A DNA stretch of 64,000 nucleotides, taken from NCBI GenBank assembly GCA_963575745.1, contig CAUYUJ010009857.1:320001-384000 (forward strand). The letters are read 5' to 3'. The notes below the pieces were generated by a model that saw nothing but the letters and a program-made list of their open reading frames with translations, did not search any database and had not been told where the DNA came from. The translations under genes and the position numbers were made by a program. The DNA is from Prorocentrum cordatum. Its lineage: Eukaryota > Sar > Dinophyceae > Prorocentrales > Prorocentraceae. Numbering within the stretch: the first letter of the stretch is position 1; every line of letters starts with the position of its first letter. Below are positions 21,130 through 31,391 of the stretch, one piece after another.

Positions 21130-21625
21130 GTCAAGAAGGGAGGGGAGGAGGGGAGGGGAGGATCAGTGAGTGAGGATAGTTGTAGAAGGACGGGATCTTT
21201 GCAGGGGGGCGGGGAAGGGAGGGTAGGGGAGGTGAGATGATGAGGGCGCGGGTAATGGAGCAGACAGGGGTCTCGGATGTGGAAGGGAGGAGGGGATGAG
21301 GAGGTGAGGGGAGGAGGAGTGGGGAGGGGAGGCTGACTACGGGAGGAGAGGAGGGGGCAGGGTATGGGAGGTGAGGGGAGGAGGGCTGGGGAGTGGAAGC
21401 AGTGATTCGGAGGTGTAGGGAGGAGAGGAGGACAGGGGAGGTGAGGGCAGCAGGGTTGGGGAGCTCGGTTTCGGAGAGGAGGTGAGGAGGCGAGTAGAGG
21501 GCAGGTGAGGGGAGGGTTGGCGAGGGGAAAAGGGCTTTGGAGGGGAGGGGAAGGGTGGAAGGGATGAGATGAGGAGAGCAGAGCTGGAGGGATCGAGGGC
21601 TTCCTTCGCAGGGCAAGAGACGAGG
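21130..21625. repeat. Purine-rich GGAGGGGAGG tract
   Basis: About 500 bp strongly biased to G and A, with GGAGGTGAGGGGAGG-type units. Together with 20860-21090 it makes a CT-rich then GA-rich pair on one strand, i.e. an imperfect inverted arrangement. Confidence 0.8.
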
Positions 21626-21733
21626 GAAGGGTTGGTGAGGCGCTGCACGCGGAGCCCGAGACCACCGGCAACCTCGGTAACGTGGCGCCTAACGTAATTG
21701 AATGCGCTTGGCGGCGCTCCCCCTCCCTCCGCG

Positions 21734-21764
21734 AGTGGACGTGGTCCACTGTTCAGCCCTAGTC
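21734..21764 (+). repeat. Hairpin tag, copy 8 (compensated stem)
   Basis: AGTGGAC-GTG-GTCCACT, then GTTCAGCCCTAGTC. The outer C-G pair of the usual stem is A-T here, with both sides changed. Confidence 0.85.
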
Positions 21765-21859
21765 TTACTTACTTACCTGCATTGCAGGCATACGTGCGTG
21801 CAAAAACGGCCTGTCAATCAACACCTGGGAAAACGCCCCCTGGCGCTTCCAGCGAGCTC

Positions 21860-22017
21860 GAGGACGAAATTCAACGCGCCTTCTTCGCCCGATGACGTGA
21901 TTTCGTGCGAACGTGCCGTGTTAAATTTTGTCCGCGCCCCACGGGGCCGAGCGCTGAGGCCCCGGCCCTGGCGCGAACAAGATTGAACACGCTGCCCAGG
22001 CGTTAAGTCTTGTCCTC
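21860..22017. mobile_element. Nested inverted-repeat element, copy 3
   Basis: Outer arms GAGGACGAAATTCAACGCG and GCGTTAAGTCTTGTCCTC; inner arms TTAAATTTTGTCCGCG and GCGCGAACAAGATTGAAC. Most like copy 1. Confidence 0.7.
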
Positions 22018-22427
22018 CGGCACAAGCGGACGCTCCGAGTCGCCCGGTTCTCGAAAACCGAGGGCTCCAGCGACACACCGAAGAGGCCGCAACCATGAAT
22101 TTCCCTTCAAGTTTAAACAGATTTCACCCTTCCAGCTTTTTTCAGGCTCCGGCGGCCGACGATGCCCGCAGGGAGCCCCGGAATCGCTCCACACGGCCCC
22201 AGACACCTTCAGGGATAGGCCCCAAGACGCCCCAGGAGCTTCCTGACGCCGCCTGCGACGGCTCCCACCCGAGCCCACGGAGGCCCACCGAGGCCGCCAC
22301 AGTGCGCGGCATGACCGCCCGGGAGTGAAATTTGACGCGGGTTCTGGGCCCGAGGCCGAGATTGAAGAGGCCTGACGGCCGGTGCCGCCGACCCTGATCG
22401 AAAGGGCTAGAAGTGGGGGGAGGAAGC

Positions 22428-23097
22428 GGAGGATGAGGAGGAGGAGGAGGAGGAGGAGGAGGAGGAGGAGGAGGAGGAGGGAGGAGGAGAGGAGGGAGGA
22501 GCAGGAGGAGGAGGAGGGGAGGAGGAGGAGGAGGAGAGGGAGGAGAAGGAGGAGGAGAGGAGGAGGGAGAGAGGAGGAGGAGGGAGGAGGAGGAGGAGGA
22601 GGAGGAGGAGGAGGAGGAGGAGGAGGAGAGGAGAAGGAGGAGGAGGAGGAGGAGGAGGAGGAGGAGAGGAGGAGGAGGAGGAGGAGGAGGAGGAGGAGGA
22701 GGAGGAGGAGGAGGAGGAAGTGCATCCTTTGTGTGCCCGCTCGAAGAAAGTGCGCCCCGGGAGTGTGATATTCTGACTTGGGACGTGCTCCCGGAAGAGG
22801 AAGAAGTGCATCTCGGGCGTGCCCGCTCGAGGAAAATGCGCCCTAGGGGGTGGTATTTTGACTCGGGGCCCGCTCCCGGGACGCCTCTGCGGAAGGAGGA
22901 GGAGGAGGAGGAGGAGGAGGAGGAGGAGGAGGAGGAGGAGGAGGAGGAGGAGGAGGAGGAGGAGGAGGAGGAGGAGGAGCAGGAGGAGGAGGAGGAGGAG
23001 CAGCAGGAGGAGGGAGGAGGAGGAAAATGAGGAGGAGGAGGAGGAGGAGGAGGAGGAGGAGGAGGAGGAGGAGGAGGAGGAGGACCAGGAGGAGGAG
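22428..23097. repeat. Long (GGA)n microsatellite in two blocks
   Basis: 22428-22722 and 22895-23097 are nearly pure GGA/GAG. They are separated by two copies of a unique phrase and followed by a third. Confidence 0.92.
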
Positions 23098-23150
23098 GAA
23101 GTGCATCCCGTGCGTGCCCGCTCGAGGAAAGTGCGCCCCGGCGGGCGTCG
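22720..23150 (+). repeat. Dispersed GTGCATC...GCCCGCTCGA phrase, 3 copies
   Basis: GAAGTGCATC, then GTGCCCGCTCGA(A/G)GAAA and TGCGCCC, occurs at about 22718, 22806 and 23098. Each copy follows a GGA stretch or a GGAAGAGG remnant, so microsatellite and phrase have been amplified together. Confidence 0.85.
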
Positions 23151-23390
23151 TATCTGCCCCGCCCCCCCCCTCCCCTCCCCCCCCTGCGGGGAAGGGATCA
23201 AAGGGAGGGGGCTTCCCTTCGACTCCACTACGACGTCGTTGAATTTCGCTCTGGATAGCGCGCTTGAGGAGGAGAGCCCTGGGAGGGGGAGAACGGAGAC
23301 GACGGAGACGACGAGTCGAACGGAAAAGCCCCTCACACACGCCGACAGGGTCGGCGGATTTTACGTGAGGGTCCCGCGCCCCCCGAGCTT

Positions 23391-23516
23391 GAGGACAAAA
23401 TTCAACGCGAGGATGGCGTGTTAAATTTCGTCCGCGGCTCCCGGGGTCCATCGCTGAGGCCTCCGGCCTGCCACGGACAGATTTAACACACTGCCCAGGC
23501 GTTAAACTTTGTCCTC
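23391..23516. mobile_element. Nested inverted-repeat element, copy 4
   Basis: Outer arms GAGGACAAAATTCAACGCG and GCGTTAAACTTTGTCCTC; inner arms GTTAAATTTCGTCCGCGG and CCACGGACAGATTTAAC. Most like copy 2. Confidence 0.7.
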
Positions 23517-23602
23517 GAGCTCTGCACGGTTCCAGAGCGCTTCGGCGCAGAAGGACTGGAGATACGTTTTTCGGAAATATACCCCTTTCTTTCTTGCTGA
23601 AA

Positions 23603-23627
23603 GAGGACGTAGTCCACGGGTCAGCCC
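23603..23627 (+). repeat. Hairpin tag, copy 9
   Basis: GAGGAC-GTA-GTCCAC (one mismatch), then GGGTCAGCCC. Lacks the CTAGTC end, like copy 7. Confidence 0.72.
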
Positions 23628-23840
23628 ATACATGCCGACCCCAGGGGGCGGGGAGACCGCCGAGATTGAGACCCTGCACGCGGAGCCCGAGACCACGGGC
23701 AACTTCGGGAACAGCTCCGAGGCTCTCGGCCGACGCCTGTCAGGCCGGCCAGGCCGAACCGCTGGCCAGCTTTTCAGAGAGAAGCGGGAAGCGAATGTGG
23801 CGCCTAACGTAATTGAATCCGTCTGGCGGCATTTCCCTTC

Positions 23841-23869
23841 GGACGTAGTCCACGAGTCAGCCCTAGTCT
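23841..23869 (+). repeat. Hairpin tag, copy 10
   Basis: GGAC-GTA-GTCC short stem, then ACGAGTCAGCCCTAGTC, followed by TCTATAATGCAGGGG. Confidence 0.75.
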
Positions 23870-23934
23870 CTTCTATAATGCAGGGGTCCTACTTCCCAGC
23901 CCTCTGGGGCGCCCTCCGGGGCGCAGATGCCCCC

Positions 23935-24630
23935 AAAACGGCCCCTGATGGCTCTGAGAGGCTCCAGGGGGCGCCAATACTGCCTCAGAACACCGTTGGG
24001 AGCCCCAAGACAGCCCCAGAGGTCCCCAAGGCAGGCCAGGAGGCTCCCAAGACGGCCCAGGAGGGCCTCCCGGAGAGTCCCAAGAGGCCAACATCGTCTC
24101 ATTCCCGACGGGAAACGCACATTTTCGCACAGCGTCCAAGACGGCTATGCAGGCCCCCCAGCTCGCCGCAAGACGCGCCCAGAGGCCCCCAGGAGGGCCC
24201 CCAAACGGCCCCACACGGCCCTGGGACGGCTCCAGAGGCGCCCGAGACGGCCCAAAACGCACCGAAGACAGCCCCAAGAGCAGCCAATAATGGCCCAAGA
24301 CGGCCCCACCGCCCCGTCTCCAAGACGGCTGTAGGTAGGGAGGCCCCCATCGCCCCGTCTCCAAGCATTTCCGCTTGCACAGTCTACAAAACGGTCTCCA
24401 GGCCGTCTGGGACGGCTCCAGCGGCGCCCGAGACGGCCCAAGAAACACCCAAAACAGCCCCAGGAGCGTCGAATATCGGCCCAAGATGGCTTCAAAATGG
24501 CCCCAAGATGGTCCGAGAGGCGCCCAAGACGGCCTCACATCGCCCCAAGACGGCCCAAGAGGCATTCAAGACTGCCTAAGAGGGCCCCGAGAGACTTCCA
24601 GGAGGACGAAAAGAGGCCCCTAAGAGGCCT
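23935..24630 (+). repeat. 10-11 bp array, plus orientation
   Basis: Same class as at 1-7 kb, with an AT-rich linker near 24085-24140 (TCATTCCCGACGGGAAACG). The 356-codon frame 23509-24579 crosses it and is not accepted as a gene. Confidence 0.8.
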
Positions 24631-24810
24631 TGGGTGCTTCTCTCCTGGGGAGCGTCGAACTTCCAGCGTCGTCTTGGGGGCTTCTTGAACCCTCTTGGAG
24701 CCATCTCTGCGACATTTGGGGACGTCTTAGGGCGGTGCGCTCGAAAGATCGAGCCCGTCCTAGAGACCTTTTGGGCCGTCTCGCCACCCTCTCGCGGGCC
24801 TCCCAGGCCG
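24630..24810 (-). repeat. 10-11 bp array, inverted orientation
   Basis: CGTCTTGGGGGCTTCTTG, CCCTCTTGGAGCC and GGGCCGTCTCGCC are reverse complements of the array unit. The array therefore flips orientation at about 24630. Confidence 0.7.
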
Positions 24811-25158
24811 CGCCAATTGGCCCAATTGTCACCACACTACCAGATAAAATTATTATTCGGCCTCGGCGAAGAGCAGATAAACTTCTCACGGCTATCCTCC
24901 CCGCAGAAGCTTTGATGAACACAGATTGCGGCGTCAGAAACAGTTCCTGTCCACACTATGTCATGCCTACATGGGTGTGCTTCCACTGACTCCGCCTCCA
25001 CCACCGCGTTCCTGCCTTCAGGCCTGCTTGCCTGCATCCCTCGCCCACCTCCATTTCCAGCGGCCACCTCCTCCATCCACGCCGTCCCCTCCAACCTCCC
25101 CTTGCCCGCGAGACCCCAGAAACGCTCCACTTCACGTCCACGCCATGGCGGGCAGATT
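24811..25158. other. No recognisable gene
   Basis: Comparatively AT-rich unique stretch (ATAAAATTATTATTCGGC) followed by a C-rich stretch. Nothing recognised. Confidence 0.5.
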
Positions 25159-25190
25159 CCGCGGCCGGAAGGCCGCGGGTCAGCCCAAGT
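25159..25190 (+). repeat. Hairpin tag, copy 11 (fully rewritten stem)
   Basis: CCGCGGCC-GGAA-GGCCGCGG, then GTCAGCCCAAGTC. The stem sequence differs at several positions from the consensus but pairs perfectly over 8 bp. The position relative to GTCAGCCC is unchanged. Confidence 0.8.
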
Positions 25191-25196
25191 CTCTCC

Positions 25197-26426
25197 TACA
25201 TGACCAGTGGAAGCGCGTGCGAGAAGCCCAGGGCCTCAAGTGCACAAAATCGCCCCTTTACGGCGCCACCAAGGGGCCGAATCGCTCAGGCCGGTCCCAG
25301 AGGCGCTCCAGAGGGGTTCCCAGACCGTCCAAGAGTGCTCCAAGACAGGCTCAGTGGGTCCCGAGTCCCGAGACGGCCCACGAGGGCCCGAAGCCTTCCG
25401 GGGGGGGCTCCACGACGATCCAAGAGGCCGCAAAGACGCCCCAAGAGGGCCCCGACCGCACGCCAGAGAGGCGCAACTCGTCAAATTCCGATCGGAAAAC
25501 GTATGTTTTCATCATGCCCGCCTTGTGTGCTCCTCAGCGGCCCCGGACACGCCAAGAGGCCTCCCAACTCGCCCCAAGAAGACGCCAGCGGCCCCTAAGA
25601 GGGCTCCAAGACGGCCCACAAGAGCCCCAAGACGACGCCAGCCGCCAGAGAGCCCTGAAACGGCCTCACATAACCCCAAGACGGGTCCAAGAGAGCTCCG
25701 AGGGGGGCCCAAGAGGCTCCCAAGACGGCCTCAGGCAGCCTCGAGAGAGCTCCAAGACGGTCCAAGGCCTCCCGGACGCCCCGTGACGGCCCAAAGTGGC
25801 CCCAAAACGTCCCAAAACGCTCCCTGAGCAGCCCAAAAACGCTTCAGAATGCCTCGAAGAAGATCCCCACAAGGACCACCAAGCAGGCCCAGAGACGCCC
25901 ATTAAAAGAGCGATCGGTGAAGTACAAAGCCCCAGAGGGCCTCTAGACGGCCCCCAGACGGCCTAAGACGGCCCCAGATGGCCCCGAGAGGCACGCAAGG
26001 CGGCCCAAGAGGGCCCCACGAGGACCCCAGGAGGCCGCAAGACGGCCCAAAAGGGCCCCAAGAGGCCCCCAGGAGGCCGAAAAGGAACCCCGAGACCCCC
26101 AAACAGTTCCCAAGCAGAAGGCAGCGCCCGCTAAAAAAGTCACAAGAGCCCTTCGGGTGATTTTTTTCTCGGCCCCAGGTGCTCTCAAAATGGTTCAAGC
26201 CAGGGGGAGCAGACAAGCGGCGGGAGGCACACCGCAGACCCACCATAGCCGTCTGTGATGCTCCGAAGGCTGTCCAGGCGGACGTGGAGCGGAAGGCGGA
26301 CGAAGAGGAGGAAGCGCCCGTCTTCCAACTTCGGAATGGCGGCCGGATAAAGTAACCGAAGGCTTCGGGGTGGCTTTTTCCTGGGCGGGGACCCAACGTG
26401 GAGGCCCGCCAGGGGGACCTGCTGGT
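25197..26426 (+). repeat. Segmental duplication D1, copy 2
   Basis: Counterpart of 66-1470. It keeps the array, the AT-rich linker near 25480-25525 and the GCAGACCCACCATAGCCGTC stretch at about 26235, and ends at the next hairpin tag. Confidence 0.85.
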
Positions 26427-26457
26427 CGTGGACGAAGTCCACGGGTTCGCCCTAGTC
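26427..26457 (+). repeat. Hairpin tag, copy 12
   Basis: CGTGGAC-GAA-GTCCACG, then GGTTCGCCCTAGTC, then CTACAATGCAGGGACCCGTG. The peptide YNAGTRACGKC, a PPR-like start, can be read just after it. Confidence 0.87.
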
Positions 26458-26529
26458 TTCTTCTCTACAATGCAGGGACCCGTGCGTGCGGGAAGTGTCC
26501 CTGTCTTGATGGGCTTAAAATGCCCCACA

Positions 26530-27760
26530 ACGGCTCCGGGTACGCCCCAGAGGCGCTCACGCGGCCCCAGAGGTGCCCAGGACGGCCCAAGAGGCGCCCA
26601 GGACGGCCCCACAGACCCCCAAAACGGCCCAAGAGCGCTCCAAGAGAGCTCAAGACCGCCGAAAACGGCCTCGACAAGGCCCAGGAGGCCTCCACGACGG
26701 CCCCAGAGACGCCCAAGAGGCGTCCCAGGATGGCCCCCACAGGCCCAAATCATTGTTTTTTCCACAGAAAAACGTGCAATTTTAGCATGCACTGCTTGTC
26801 GGGCATATTTCGCAGAAGATGGGACAAGAGGTCCCCGCGACCGCCCCAAGACGCACCCCAGAGGCACGAAAACCGGCCCGAGAGAGCGTCAAGAGACCCA
26901 AGAGGCGCCCAACACGGCCCCCAGGCGGCCCCAAGAGGCTCCCAGGAGGCGCCCAGGACGGCCCCAGACACCCCCAAGACGGCCCCAGAGCGCTCCAAGA
27001 GAGCCCAAGACCCCCGAAAACAAACCCAAGACGGCCCAGGAGGCCTCCACGACGGCCCCAGAGACGCCCAAGAGGCGTCCAAGGATGGCCCTACGAGGCG
27101 AGCATCATTGTTTTCCCGAAGAAAAACGTTAAATTTTCGCATGCGCTGCTTGTCGAGCATATGGCGCAGAAGCTGGTTCAAGGTCCCCACGACCGCCCCA
27201 AGACGGCCCAAGAGGCCACCAAGACGCACGAAAACCGGCCCGAGAGGGCGTCAAGAGAGCCCAAGAGGCGCCCAAAACGGCCCCAGGGCGACACCAAGAC
27301 AGGCTCCCAGGACGGCCCAAGGTATCCCCAAGACGCTCCAAGAGCGCTCCACGACAAGCCAAGACTGCCTTTTGCGGCGCCAAGACGGCCCAAGACGCTT
27401 CTACGACGGCCCAAGAGACGCCGAAGAGGCTTCCCAGGAGGGCCCCAGGAGGCCACAATAATCGCTTTCCCGACGGAAGCCGTACACATGTCAGCATCTC
27501 CGGCTTTCCCGGTTTTATGGCGTAGACCACGGCCCAGGAGGCCCCCAACACCGCCCCAAGACGGCCCAGGAGGCTCCCACAGGGGATCCACACCGGCCCG
27601 ACGGAGCGTCAAGACATGTAGCCGAAGAGCCGCCCAAGACGGCCTGGCAGGGCCGCAATACGGCACCCAGAGCTTCCCAACACGGCCCAAGGTTCCCCCA
27701 AGACGGCCCCAGAGCGCTCCAAGAGGTGTCGAAGATAGCGGGGCGAGGTACCAGTGTGCC
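26530..27760 (+). repeat. 10-11 bp array with ~355-bp higher-order repeat
   Basis: Three diverged super-units each contain an array segment, CCACGACGGCCCCAGAGACG-type sequence, and an AT-rich linker (near 26745-26815, 27105-27165 and 27455-27520). Spacing is about 355 bp (for example CCAGGAGGCC at 26681 and 27036). Linkers 1 and 2 share GAAAAACGT followed by AAATTTT-like sequence and GCATGC. Confidence 0.82.
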
Positions 27761-27784
27761 ATTTCAGGGGCCTCCCTGAGCTCT

Positions 27785-28075
27785 TGCTCCTGCCCCTCCT
27801 CCTCCTCCTCCTCCTCCTCCTCCCTCCCCTCCCTCCTCCCCCCTCCTCCTCCTCCTCCTCCTCCTCCTCCTCCTCCTCCTCCTCCCTCCACGTCCTCCTC
27901 CTCATCCTGCTGCTGCCCCTCCTCCTCCTCCTCCTCCCCCTCCTCCACCTCCTCCTCCTCCTTCTCCTCCTCCCCCCTCCCCTCCCCCCCCTCCCCCTCC
28001 CCCTGCTCCTCCTCCCCCTCCTTCTCCTCCTCCACCTCCTCCACCTCCTCCTCCTCTTACTCCTCCAACTATTTT
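27785..28075. repeat. (CCT)n microsatellite
   Basis: About 290 bp of CCT/CTC with few interruptions. Confidence 0.93.
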
Positions 28076-28184
28076 CCACTCACCCCGCTTGCGAGAGCCC
28101 CCGAAACAGCACGCCTGAGAGGCGCGCGAAAGCCTTCCTGCACCATCTCCCCCCTAACTACGGAGCCCACATAAAAGAACATAT

Positions 28185-28216
28185 CGTGGCCGGTAGACCA
28201 TGGGTCAGCCCCAGTC
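28185..28216 (+). repeat. Hairpin tag, copy 13 (degenerate)
   Basis: CGTGGCCGGTAGACCATG, then GGTCAGCCCCAGTC. Only part of the stem pairs. Followed by CTACATTGCAGGGGCACGTG, which reads YIAGARACGKG, a PPR-like start. Confidence 0.6.
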
Positions 28217-31200
28217 TCTACTACATTGCAGGGGCACGTGCGTGCGGGAAGGGCGCAGGCTCAAATGTCTCAAAACCGCCCCGGGCTGGCCCCGGGCCGC
28301 CCCGGGCCGCCCAGGCAGGCCCCAGGACATGTCGAGAGGGCCCCCAGAAGCCCCCAAGACGGCCCCAGAGAGCCCCGGCACGCTTAAAGATGGGCCCAAG
28401 ACGCCCGAGATTCGCTCCAGGCGGCCCAAGACGTCCGAGACGCCCGAAGAGGCCTCCCAAGAGGCCTCCCAAGAGGGCCCCGAGCGACAGAAATCGTCGA
28501 TTTCTACTGTGTATTTCGATGTTTTCGGCCTCCTCGCCTCGTCGGCTTCCCGACGCTCCAAGACGGCCCAAGAAGCCCCCCCGACCGCTCCAAGACGGCC
28601 GAAGAGGACCCCAAGAGAGCCCCAAGACGGGCCAGGAGGGCCCCCAGACGGTCCCAAGACGCCCCAGGACGGCCCCCGGAGGCCCAGGAGGCGCCCAAGA
28701 CGGCCCAAGAGGCACCCAAGACGACCCCAGGAGCGGCCCAAGACGGCCCACGACAGCCCAAGAGGCGCCGAGGCGGGTCTCAGACGGCCCCAAGACGGCC
28801 CAAGAGGCACCCAAGACGGCCCGAGAGGGCCCTAAGAGCCCCCCCGGGAGGCCCAAACGAAGGCCGAAGAGGCTCCGAAACGGCCCCCACGAAGCCTTCA
28901 GTGCCTTCAGAATTCCCTCCAGGAGCGGGGGAGCGGACGAGAGGCGACAGGCATATCGCAGGCAAAAACGCCCCAAGAGATCCCCAAACGGCCCCCACGA
29001 AGCCCTAAGTGGCCTCAGAATTGCTTCCAGGAGGGGGGGAGCGGACGAGAGGCGACCGGCATATCGAAGGCACAAAAGAACAATGTTGGACGCTCCGAGG
29101 GCCTTCGATGTTTCTCCGTTGGGGAGAGTCGTCGTAGGATCGACGATTGCCGACCGAGGGCAGCGAATCCAGTGGAGGCCCAAGAGGCCCCCAGGAGCCC
29201 AAAAGAGATCCCCAAGAGGTGCCACGGGGCTTAAAAACTGCTTCGAAGCGAGGGGGGCGGACGAGGGGACCGCCTCAGGAGGTTTTGGACGGTTTTGGGC
29301 CTCAAAATCGTCCGCTTTACGACGGTTTTGGAAGGATTTTGGCCTTCTCGCCTTTTCCGCTTTCCGACGCTCGAAGACGGCCCAAGAGGCCTCCAAGAGC
29401 GCCCCAGAACGGCCCAAGAGGTTTCCAAGAGCGCCCCAAGACAGCCCAAGAGGGCCCCAAGACGACCCAAGAGACGCTCAAGACGGCCCACGAGGGCCCG
29501 AAGACAGGCCCAAGAGGGGGCCAAGAGGGGGACCACGGACCGAAAATCCGAGCCTTCCGCCCCAAGAGGGCGCCAGGAGGCCCAAACAGGCCCCCAAGAG
29601 GCCCCAAGGGGCCGCCAAGAATCCCCCGAAGAGGCCCCAGGAGGCTCCCAAGGAGCCCAAACGAGGCCCCTACAGAGGCCCCAACAGCTTCCAAAATGGC
29701 CCCGAAGAGGCCTCGAGCCCGCCTCCGAGCTTCCTCGCCGCGAGGGTGCCAACACGGCCCCAGACCGGCCCAGGACGGCCCAAGGCGCGCTCAAGACGGC
29801 CCAAGACGATTCCAAGACGGTCCCAGGAGGGTGCGCCCAGGACGGCCCAAGGACGCGCCCGTTCGGGGCCTCAAGACGGGCCAAGATGGCAAGAGAGTCC
29901 CAGCTGGCAAAAATCGTTAATTTTCCATTGTTTACTGTTACACCCTTTGCGTTTCCCGCCGTTTCGGCGGTCCGATGCACCAAGAGGCCCCAGAAAGTCC
30001 CAGGAGGGTCCGAGGAACCGCCCAGGAAGGCCCCAAGACGGGCCAAGACGGACCCAGCACAACCCAAGGCGCGCTGCGACGGCTCAAGACGGCTCCAAGA
30101 CAGCCCCAAGAGGGTGCCAACACGGCCCCTGCTGGGCCCAGGACGGCCCAAGGAGGCGCACAGGAGGGGCCCAAGACGACTCCAAGGCGGCCTCCTCACG
30201 GTCCCAGACGGCTCCAAGACAGCCCCACGAGGACCCCGATGGGCCCAGGACGGCCTACGGACGCGCCCATGAGGGGCCCACGACGAACCAAGACGGCCCC
30301 ATCAGGGCAAACGGCGGACTCCAAGACGGCCCTTTGAGGGAGCCAACGCGGCCCCACACCCTTCGGGCGCACACTTGGGGGGGCTGGGAGCTTGCGACAA
30401 GTCTCCCACATTCATTGTCCTGCCCCATTCTGTTCGCCTGGAGGCCTCCTCCAACCCTGTGGGCGAACAAGAGGAATCCCAGCGGGACGCCAACCCTGGG
30501 GCCCGTGGGCCCCGCGCCGCTTGGGCAGAAGACGAACGCCGGGTCTGACAGGCCAGCTACCGCCCCCCTTTGCCCGATATGCTGTGCCATTCTGTTCCCC
30601 CAGGGGCCTTGGCAAACTCTTCGGGCCAAGCAGACCGGACCCCTGGGACAGCAGCCAATTGATATGACCCTGGGACCTCTCCGCATTCTTCGGACGAGCA
30701 TCTGGGGGGCCCAGGAGATTCGGACATGTCTTCCCCATTCCTTGCCCTGTCCCGTTCTGTTCGCCCGAAGGCCTCCACAGACCCTCTGGGCGAACAGAAT
30801 GGGACATGGCGAACAAACCCTCCCGTTGGCGGTGATGCGACTGGATCGCACCATCAAGGCGCGCCCGGAGGTGATGGCCGACCCAACAGCGGTTTCTCTT
30901 AAGAGTTCACTGGATTTCAAATTTTCTTGAAGCTCTCTTGGGCCCTCCCTGTAGATCCTTGCGAGCCTCCCCGGCGCTTTCGGTGGCTTTCCCCGATGGC
31001 CTCCCGAGCCCTTCCCCGAGCGCTCCTGAGACGCCTCAGATGGGCTTCGACTTCGACGCACATCCCCGAGAGACTTCGAAACTGTCCTCAATAGGAGGGG
31101 GGTGAACGAGCAGTGCGCTGGGCCAAGCTGCTGCAGCGCTGCAAGAGCTCGGACACGAAGGCGCGGTCTCGCTGCCGCCGCCCGAGCCGCCGCCGTGTTT

Positions 31201-31255
31201 GTAGATTTTCGGTACAATCTGCGCCGTTCCTCCGAGAACCATTCCAGAAAGATGT
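28185..31255 (+). repeat. Tag-to-tag unit U3 (about 3.07 kb)
   Basis: Near-identical copy of 4166-7252 located 24 kb away. It includes the 108-bp tandem pair, the AT-rich linkers (28490-28555, 29303-29365, 29905-29965), the 160-bp triple repeat and the tag-proximal block. A 1058-codon frame (27754-30930) spans the microsatellite and this unit; it is an artefact of stop-free repeats. Confidence 0.9.
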
Positions 31256-31286
31256 CGTGGACGGAGTCCACGGGTCAGCTCTAGTC
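31256..31286 (+). repeat. Hairpin tag, copy 14
   Basis: CGTGGAC-GGA-GTCCACG, then GGTCAGCTCTAGTC, abutting a PPR start codon. Confidence 0.88.
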
Positions 31287-31391
31287 AGCTACAATGCTGG
31301 GATCAGCGCGTGCGAGAAAGGCAAGCAGTGGCAGCGGGCTCTGATGCTTATCAGAGAGGTGGGGGAGGCGAAGTTGGAGCCCAACGTCATG
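31287..31391 (+). CDS. Single PPR-repeat exon or fragment
   Basis: One complete 35-residue PPR repeat (SYNAGISACEKGKQWQRAL through EAKLEPNVM) begins at the first codon after the hairpin tag. A second, frameshifted repeat start (CNAGTGAFEKDALAAW) follows directly and runs into a stop. The upstream 3 kb is nearly identical to the sequence before the five-repeat tract at 7284, yet the repeats themselves differ clearly. The PPR segment has therefore diverged or been exchanged independently of its flank. Confidence 0.6.

Larger units (their letters stand above)
21734..22365 (+). repeat. Segmental duplication D2, copy 2
   Basis: Counterpart of 16805-17410. The sequence just upstream (GTGGCGCCTAACGTAATTGA) is also found at 23799-23818, upstream of another tag. 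Confidence 0.85.
23363..23680 (+). repeat. Segmental duplication D3, copy 2
   Basis: Counterpart of 17414-17720, with the same order of nested inverted-repeat element, AGAAGGACTGGAGA motif and hairpin tag. Confidence 0.85.

Noticed and set aside
27754-30930. A 1058-codon open frame spanning a CCT microsatellite and the array unit
   Set aside because: It begins in a microsatellite, runs through stop-free repeats, and the same DNA is open on the minus strand over long stretches. No domain is present.
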